DNA of 64,000 nt from Chlamydomonas sphaeroides (taxonomy: Eukaryota > Chlorophyta > Chlorophyceae > Chlamydomonadales > Chlamydomonadaceae): NCBI GenBank assembly GCA_001662425.1, contig BDDC01000021.1:25337-89336 (forward strand). Direction: 5' to 3'. The position numbers were made by a program, and so were the translations under genes. Under the pieces are notes generated by a model. The model was not told the DNA's origin and searched no databases. It was given only the letters and a program-made list of their open reading frames with translations. Positions 56,946 through 64,000 of this stretch are shown piece after piece (the stretch's first letter is position 1; every line of letters starts with the position of its first letter).

Positions 56946-59900
56946 ATGCATCTGCTGGGCCGGCGCTTGGCAGCACTAGCGCTCTTGATGCATTTTTCCT
57001 CGGTAACCTGGCACCAAAATCCGTTACCTTGTGGTGAGATGCAGGCGGCTGGAGTTTGAGCCGACACCCAAGCGCGCGACGCGGCATGCACACGCACGCA
57101 CGAAGGTCAACCGCTCGCCCCCTCACAGGCTGGGCAAATGCTATGGACGACGGATCACAGTCGGTCGGCCCACCGCCGGCTGAGGAGTGGGCGATCGGCC
57201 CGCCGGCGGTGCCGCCCTCGCCGCCTTCCTGGCCCTCGTTTCCGCCATGGCAGCCGAGGTGGCCTGACGCGCCAGCCATGCCCCCCTTCGAGCTGTACCA
57301 CTTCCCGCCATTCAGCCCAGAGGAGCTCCCCCCTGCTCCCAGGGCGCCCTCGCCTCCATCACCACGGCCTCCCCGACCGCCTCGGCCCCTGATGCCGGCT
57401 ATCCAGCTGCCCCCGGCCACCGAGTGCCGGCTGCTGCTGGGGCGAACGACAATCAATTCAGATCCCGGCACTGCTGACGCCGTAACCTCCTTTACCGCGA
57501 GCCTGGAATGCCGTGGCCCCGAGGCGCCCGTGCGGGTGGTGCTAGGGCCGTCGGTGGCGCCCTATGCGGCCAACTTCAGCGGCGTCCGCAGCACTAACGT
57601 ATCTGACGCGGACCTGGCGGCTGTGGCCGTGTCGGAGTTGGGCGTGGCCTTTGTTGGGGTGACGCACCTGCGGCTGGTGGACTCAGCGGTGGGTGGGGAC
57701 ATGGGGAATCGAACGGGCCGTAGAAAATAACCATTCGTGACGTGCGGACTCATAGGCTCCAGGCTGCAGGGGCTGACGGGGCTAGTCGCGCGTGTCGTCG
57801 CCGTGCTCCGCTGTTTGTGACGGATGTCGGGGCTCCGTCTGTATCCCCTGTGCCATTTGTTTCCCTGCAGGTGTCCGGCCTGCCGCTCAGTGCTGCCGGG
57901 CCGGTGGTGGTCTGCCACCGCTGCCCGCATTTCTCAACACGCAACGTCACGATTGCGAGCCTGGCTGGTCGCCCGCGGGGTTCCACAGCGGAGGGCATAC
58001 CAAGCGACGACCTCTCGCAGCCGCCGCGCTACGGGGCGCTGCTGCTGGAGGGCCTCGTGACGGCCACGCTCCACGATTTTCGCTGTTCTGACATCTATGA
58101 CGCCGACGGCTGGGCGTGCCTGCTGCTGCGCTGGGCTGATGCAGGCGTGGCGAGGGAGCTGTACGGGCTGGCGCTCAGCGCCCAGCCCCGCGCTCTGGCC
58201 ACCCCGCCCTGGCTGCACGTTGCTGCGGGCAGCGTCACGGGCTGCGGGTGAGAGCCGTCCGCCCCACCTGCCACCCACGCTATGGGTGCGTGCACGCACC
58301 CATAGCACGTGCCATGTGGGTCGTGGTTGTTAAGCCACAAGCCGCCCTTCTGCTGCGTGCGCACGTGGGCTTTCTGCGACCCAGGGGCCGAGAGCGCATG
58401 GCTAGCCCCTCGGGAATGCCCCCCGGGTTGTGGGTCGGGGCTGGCCATCCGTGCGTCGTTTTCGTGTGCGTGGTATTGGCAAAGACGCGCACGGTTGCCG
58501 TTATCCTCCGCTACCATCTGTTGCCCGCGGACACCGCAGGGTGGTGCGCCGCGGCCCCCTCGGCACCCAGACCACGCTCGACGACCTCACCGCTGCCACC
58601 GACCAGCAGGCCAACACCGGACTGGGAGCCATCGTGCTGGCTCCAAGCAGCTTGAGGCCGCAGGTATGGTACGGGGATGCAGCTTAGAGGCTTAGGCGCC
58701 CAGCGTTAGCACATCAGGTGTCAGGGAAGTAGGCAGCGATTGCTACCCCTCCGACCCCCGTCGTCACACACACGGCTAATATGCCAATCCCCCTGGGTGT
58801 CGTGCGTCGGGCATATGTTGATTCATATTTCGAACACACGCACATCTGCAGTAATGCCGCCCGCCGCCCCTGAATCCACGCCAGACCCTTGCCTCCCGCC
58901 GTGCGTCCGGACTTGCTGTGCAGGGCACAAGCCCAAACACGAGCTACGTCCCCACCGTCGTGCGTGTGGCGGTCGAGCTGGGGAACGGCACCAGGGTCGC
59001 CGGCAACACGGGCGGCAGCGGGGCGGCGCTGGCGGCCTTGCGCGGGGTGGTGGTGGTGAGCAAGACGTCGCCGCAGCTACCGCAGCAGAGCGGCTGCGCG
59101 CTGATGTGACGTATATGGCTGATTAGAGTGGGGGTGTCGGCCACACTGGTTGCGCCCCACCCCTCGAGTGCCATGCGCGTACGTACATGCATCCAGCACC
59201 AGCACCCTCGATCGCCATGTTCAGTCCGCACGGCGATGGCCCTTACTTTGGACATCGCCCCTGTTGCCTTGATTGTTTGCACACGAGCTAGCAGCTCAGG
59301 CTTTCCATGCATGGCAGCAACCAACCTGGTGTGATATGCAACGCCTGCATCGCCCTTATCGCCCTCATCGCCCGCATCGCCCGCATCGCCCTCATCGCCC
59401 CCATCGCCCTCATCACCCTCATCGCCCTTACTGCCCCGACCGCCCGTGCGCTGCCAACGCACACGCAGGATTCTCTGACGCTATCTGGCGGCTCTGAGCT
59501 GCGAGGCAACAGGGCCGAACACGGCGGCGGCGCCATACTGCTGGACCGGCGGCCCGTTGACGCGCGCAACTCCATCGCCGCCGGAGGTCAGGAGGAAGAT
59601 GGCATGGAAGCAGGCACTCGTGTGTACCTCGTTGGCGGATCGGCTATCACCAACAACTCCGCAAGGGGCAGCGGCGGCGCGCTGCTGGGTCGGCTCGACC
59701 TGGCTGAGCTGGTGCTGGAGGGTGGCAGCAGCATGACCGACAATTTCGTACGAGACGGCGTGGGCGGCGCGGTGGCGGTGACGCAGCAACGTGAGCCGCT
59801 GACGGGCGGGAGGCTGCTGGGGGGGTCATGAGGCCGCCTATCTAGGAGCCGCTGCCGCGCAAGCGCTCTGTCGTCGCCCCAAAGGCCCCAAGCACTGCCC

Positions 59901-62900
59901 CGTGGCCCCCCGCCACCCGCAGGCTCGCTCGGGCGGCTGGTAGTGTCCGGCGCCTCCAGCCTCAGCAACAACCAGGCGCTGGCGGGGACCGCGGGGCCGT
60001 CGCAGGACGGCATGGGCGCTGCGGCGGACGGATCCGTTGGCTCGAACGCTGGCGTGGGCCACGGCGGTGCCGTGTACGTGTCGGGCGATGTGGAGGAGGT
60101 GCTGCTGCAGGACAACAGCGCCATCGAGTTCAACCGGGCGGGCTTCAGCGTAAGCGATGGGACGGGCCAGGGCGGCAGAGGCCAGGCCGGTGAAGTTGCG
60201 CGCGCTGTGCGATGCCTGGTTTAAAACTCCTGACCGGCTCTCTGGAGCGCACGGCCGGTCAGGCGGGCCTCTATGTACACTGCTGCCCGCCATTGCTGCC
60301 CATCACCGCCGCAGGGAGGTGTCGTGTACGCTGTGGGCGGCATTCTGGGGGAGGTGCGTATTCGCATTCGATTGCTGCAGCGGGCAGCTAGGCAGCAGTG
60401 GGATCGGGGTGGCTGCTTGCTTGGCGGCTGAAAGCTCACGGCAGGCTACGATTGGCACCAAACGCTTCATCTAGCACTTACCAGGACACGCGCCGTGACG
60501 CTGCCGTGGCCCATGGGCGTAGGTATCCATCAGCGGCGAAGGCACGCGCATCAGGAGCAACACGGCGGTCAACGGCCGCGGCGGAGCCATTTCTGTTGGC
60601 GGCGGCGTGAGCGGCAGCGTCTCCATCACGGACGGCGCCGTGGTCGGCCTCAACACCGCGCGGTGCGGAGCTTGCTTGCTGAGGCCACTGAGGCCTGGCG
60701 GCCCCACATGGAGACGTCCGGGGTCGTCCGGCCGTACCGTCCGTGTCAAGCTGTCGCGCGCCGCTCGCTTTATGTCTAGATATATATAGCAAGGTTGCTA
60801 TCACCGTTGTAGCTTACTTGCAGCGCTCGCACCACACGCGACGCACGCGCCCGCTGACTTTCTGACGTGACTTGGCCCAACCCAAGCAACCAAGCCACCG
60901 CCGCCCTGAGGCTTTGCGCCACCCCCACAACGCCGCGCGCAGGGGCGACGGCGGAGTTTTGCACGCAGGCGGCGACGTGTCACGGGTGGGCGGATCCGGG
61001 GCGATTTCATGCCCATGTCCTATGAGTCCCATGGGCGGGCCTTCTCCTTGGTCCTGCGCCGCCGTGGCCCCCTGCGCCGCCCAGCGCCTGCTGGCGTGAT
61101 GTGCACCTAGTTGGCTGAGCGAGGGCCCCCCGCGTACGTGCTATGTGCGCGCTCATTAGACACGGCCGCAAGCAGGCCTGTCGCTGCCTGTGGACCGCGT
61201 GACGCGGCGCGCCGGCTGCCCCGCCGGCCCCAGCAGTGTTGCTCCTTCGTGTCATAGCCCATGTCAACGTACGCCCGCTGTGCACCGCCGCGGCGTCGAC
61301 ACTCGGCATCTAAACAGACCTCCCGTCGTCTCCTGTGTATGTATGATGAACCCGTCGTGCCGTGGTCGTCACCCCGCGCCCGAGTCCTCCGGTACAGGTC
61401 CTCATCAGCGGCGCAGGCACGCGCATCCGCTTTAACGACGCGACCAACGGCCGTGGCGGCGTCATATCCGTTGGCGGTGGAGTGCGCGGCGGTGTCGCCA
61501 TCACGGAGGACGCCGTGGTTGAGGAAAACACCGCTCGGTACGGCATGGCGGTCGGCGGTGGGGCGCCCAATCAAGTATATCGCCGGGGTCTTGCTGCCGT
61601 CGCTGTTGCGTAACGATCTGGACATCCACTGCAGTAGTGTGATACGTTTTATCCTGCACCTGGCAGTAGTGATACTATAGTCGCGCGCGGTCGCTCGCCA
61701 CGTCGCAGCGAGCGTCCGCGAGAACTTCCTGTCTGCTGGGTGCCAACCTGTCCGTGTGGCTGCTGCCCCGCCACGCATGTGCAGCGACGGCGGCGGCGTG
61801 CTGTACGCTGGCGGCGACGTGTCACGGGTGAGCGGCCTTCGCTCCCTCTGCTGCGTGCGCGGGCGGGCCACATACAGTGCGGCTTGGCGGGGAGGCAGGC
61901 GGAGGGCAGCACAATGCACGCATGCGTGCATGCTGCGCTCTGCCTCTCGCGCCGCCTGCATCTATCTACGGCCTGCGTGCTGCTGCTGCTGCTCGCCGGC
62001 AACCCCGCCCGCGAGCTCAGCTCAGCTCCGTGGTGCCTGCGTACCCCTCTAGCTGCTGCTGCCTAACCTCATGTCATGACATACATGCGTGCGCACCGCC
62101 CCTCCTGCTGCATGCGTGCACGGTCGGGGCTGCTCGCTCGCTGTGTCCGGCCGCCAGCTGCTCCCTGTCCGCCCAGCCGGCCTCCATCCGCCGCCCCGCT
62201 GCGCCGCTGCCGCCTCCATTCGCAGGTGGAGGTCTCGCAGCGGGCCCAGCTCAAGGGCAGGCCCGACACCCGCACCGACCGCGGCGGGGCGGTCCTGGTG
62301 GGCGGCACGCTGGACGCCATTGCTCTCAGCAGCGGGGCCCGGGTCGCCGACAACGTCGTGCGGTGGGTGCCGTGTCGTCTACTCTGCGCCACGTCGGTGG
62401 CCAAGCAGGTCCTGCCACCTAACCCTTACCAGCCCTAGCGGTCCTTGTGTCCCTAGCGGTCCTTGCGGCCCGAGCGCCCCGAGCGCCCCGAGCGCCCCGA
62501 GCGGCCCAACGCACCTGCCCGACCCGCCTACCTCGACATGCACCCGTCACACACCGTCATTGCGCAGCATCGACGGCGGCGCCTTCGCGAGCCAGTTCAT
62601 CGGGACCATCACAATCAGCGGCTGCCTGGTGCGTTGGGACATGTAGGTGTCGTGCTTGCCGCCATGCGCCATGCTCCACCGCCACATGTATGGGCCATGG
62701 CGCTTGCTCGCAGCGGACAGCCCGTGCCCACTGGCGCGCTTGGCCCGCAGGTGGAGGGGAACATCGCCATGCAGGTAGCCAACGAACACCGGCCCAAGCG
62801 GCCCAAGCGAATGTGCTGGTACCGGTTAGGTTGCAAGCGTGCGCGCGCGCCGCCACTCCGCAGCCACCACGCTGCAGCTGCGTATGTAGTCGTCCTACTC

Positions 62901-64000
62901 CTGCAGCGGCAGCAGGCCCTTACGCGGCCGCCGTGTCAGCCCCGCCCTGCCCCCTCCGTGCCGGCCGCGCCTGGTGTCCGTCCGCTTGCCGCAGGGCCAC
63001 GGCGGTGTGTTCTGGGCGGCCGGCATGGCGAAGCCGCTGACCAGCATCAACGACATGAGCACGCTGCGGTTCGCGATTGGCAGTCTGGTGATCGACGGCA
63101 ACGCTACTGTGCGCTTGAACACGGCCGCACAGGTGCCACTGGAGGCTTTGCCGGCCGCTGGACCGGCGGGCGCGGGCACTTGGTTTAGCAGCTCAGGGCA
63201 TAATAATGGACGCGCGGGCACCTACCCGTGCGCTTCCCAGCCAACAGCAAGCAAGCTGCAACCAATCAACCACTGCTGCTGCAGCTGCTGCTATGCTGCT
63301 GTCGTCGCTGGTCCATGGGAAACCTCTGTTTATCGGCCGGCGGGGGCCTAGATAGCGGGCCGCGTGCGGCGGGGGCCGGCCCCGCCTGCTGCTGTGCACA
63401 CGTATGCGCGCCCACCTGTGGACCGCAGGGCGGTGGCGTGGTATCGGCCATGAACGGCATGGGCAACATCACAGTGACAGGGGGCGCAAAGCTGTCGCAT
63501 AACTCCGCCGAGCTGTCGCTCACTGTGCCGGGAGACTATGCGCCAGGCGCGGTGGGCGGCAGCGGCGGCGCGGTGGAGGTGGCGGCTGGCTGGCTGCAGA
63601 ACTTCGAAGTGTCGGGCGGGGCCATCATCATGGGCAATCAGGCCATGTAGGTGTGGGGGTTGCTGGGTAGGGCTTGTTGGTAGCCGAGGGCGGGATGGTT
63701 TGGAAGCTGGGTCGGTGCGCCTGCAGGCCCCTGGGTCGGTAACGGGTGAGTACGAGTGGATCGGGTCTCACTCGGTTGGCTTACATGCAAGGAAGGCAAG
63801 GGTGACAATGCAGGGAGCCGGCCAGCTCCTACGTTCTTTGGCTGGCGTACATGATGAGTGGGGTGTGCTCGGCTGCCCCGGCCTGCTTTGCTTGGCTGCC
63901 AGAGGAACAGTGAACTGAATTGTTTGTCGCTGCTGCACTGCCAACGCAGGGGCGGCTCCGGCGGCGTGCTGTCGGTGTCTCAGAACTGGATGCGGGACTG
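56946..64000 (+). CDS. Gene C: third PMP-repeat membrane-protein copy, 3' end outside window
   Basis: Exons: 56946-57033, 57129-57688, 57871-58247, 58540-58663, 58924-59055, 59469-59790, 59923-60149, 60315-60353, 60523-60662, 60943-60985, 61398-61537, 61785-61827, 62226-62362, 62568-62628, 62751-62774, 62995-63132, 63429-63646 and 63950 to the window end; about 954 residues so far. The 88-nt first exon encodes a signal peptide (MHLLGRRLAALALLMHFSS) and ends in phase 1 at GTGAGA, which joins to GWANAMDDG exactly as gene B joins to GWALAADG. Exons 2-7 are very close to gene B, with a Pro-rich stalk of different composition (PPSPPSWPSFPPWQP). Unlike A and B, it carries a second copy of the 9-10 exon pair. 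The Cys-rich and membrane parts would lie to the right. Confidence 0.83.
59349..59429. repeat. 9-bp minisatellite in a gene C intron
   Basis: Nine copies of ATCGCCCTC and close variants in the intron before exon 59469-59790. Confidence 0.9.
61398..61827 (+). repeat. Duplicated exon pair in gene C (second copy)
   Basis: Exons 61398-61537 and 61785-61827 repeat exons 60523-60662 and 60943-60985. Both pairs are 140 + 43 nt, have the same phases and encode closely related protein: VSISGEGTRIRSN...GAISVGGGVSGS versus VLISGAGTRIRFN...GVISVGGGVRGG, then GGDVSR in each. Genes A and B have only one such pair, so this is a tandem exon duplication that keeps frame and adds one beta-helix repeat block. 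Confidence 0.85.
62434..62508. repeat. Short tandem repeats in a gene C intron
   Basis: Two copies of a unit containing CCCTAGCGGTCCTTG, followed by three copies of CGAGCGCCCC and a degenerate fourth, in the intron between exons 62226-62362 and 62568-62628. Confidence 0.85.

Noticed and set aside
1..64000. CRISPR arrays, tRNA/rRNA genes, complete transposons
   Set aside because: None seen. The tandem repeats present are short intronic or intergenic micro/minisatellites without spacers.

Overview
The window is nuclear DNA from a GC-rich green alga, most likely a volvocine/chlamydomonadalean chlorophyte. The reasons are very high GC, many short GT-AG (and some GC-AG) introns, Ala/Gly/Pro-rich proteins, a TGTAA-type polyadenylation motif after one gene, and hydroxyproline-rich-glycoprotein-like Pro stretches. 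No rRNA, tRNA, CRISPR array or intact transposon was seen. All gene models were built by hand from splice sites, reading-frame phase and paralogue comparison.

Three tandem, same-strand copies of one giant gene family dominate the window. Gene A (121-18993) lacks its 5' end. Gene B (33712-54826) is complete: 47 exons and a continuous 3971-codon frame. Gene C (56946-64000) runs off the right edge. The product reads as a signal peptide, a Pro-rich stalk, about 2000 residues of polymorphic-membrane-protein (PMP)-like GGAI / NN-x-A repeats expected to fold as a beta-helix, a beta-rich linker, a Cys-rich ephrin-receptor-like module (C-x2-C-P ... C-P-G-G ... P-G-Y-W ... G-Y-x-G-N-L-C), and a C-terminal multi-pass membrane domain split by a long variable loop. 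It looks like a surface protein anchored to a TRP-like or receptor-like membrane domain. No function is proven here.

Between A and B lie two unrelated, divergently transcribed genes with start codons 262 bp apart. On the minus strand (20154-26111) is a SET-domain lysine-methyltransferase-like gene of the Rubisco-LSMT/SETD3 type with a very long Ala-rich extension. On the plus strand (26374-31055) is a NOL8-like nucleolar RNA-binding protein with an N-terminal RRM, an acidic core and an RGG-rich tail.

The intergenic stretches 18994-20153, 31056-33711 and 54827-56945 hold short tandem repeats. Related decayed coding-like segments sit upstream of genes B and C, which suggests they were carried along with the tandem duplication. 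Points most worth following up are the tandem duplication of an exon pair in gene C, the conserved 24-nt micro-exon, the many GC-AG introns, the mosaic similarity between the three copies, and an assembly gap in gene A whose stated length cannot be right if the gene is intact.
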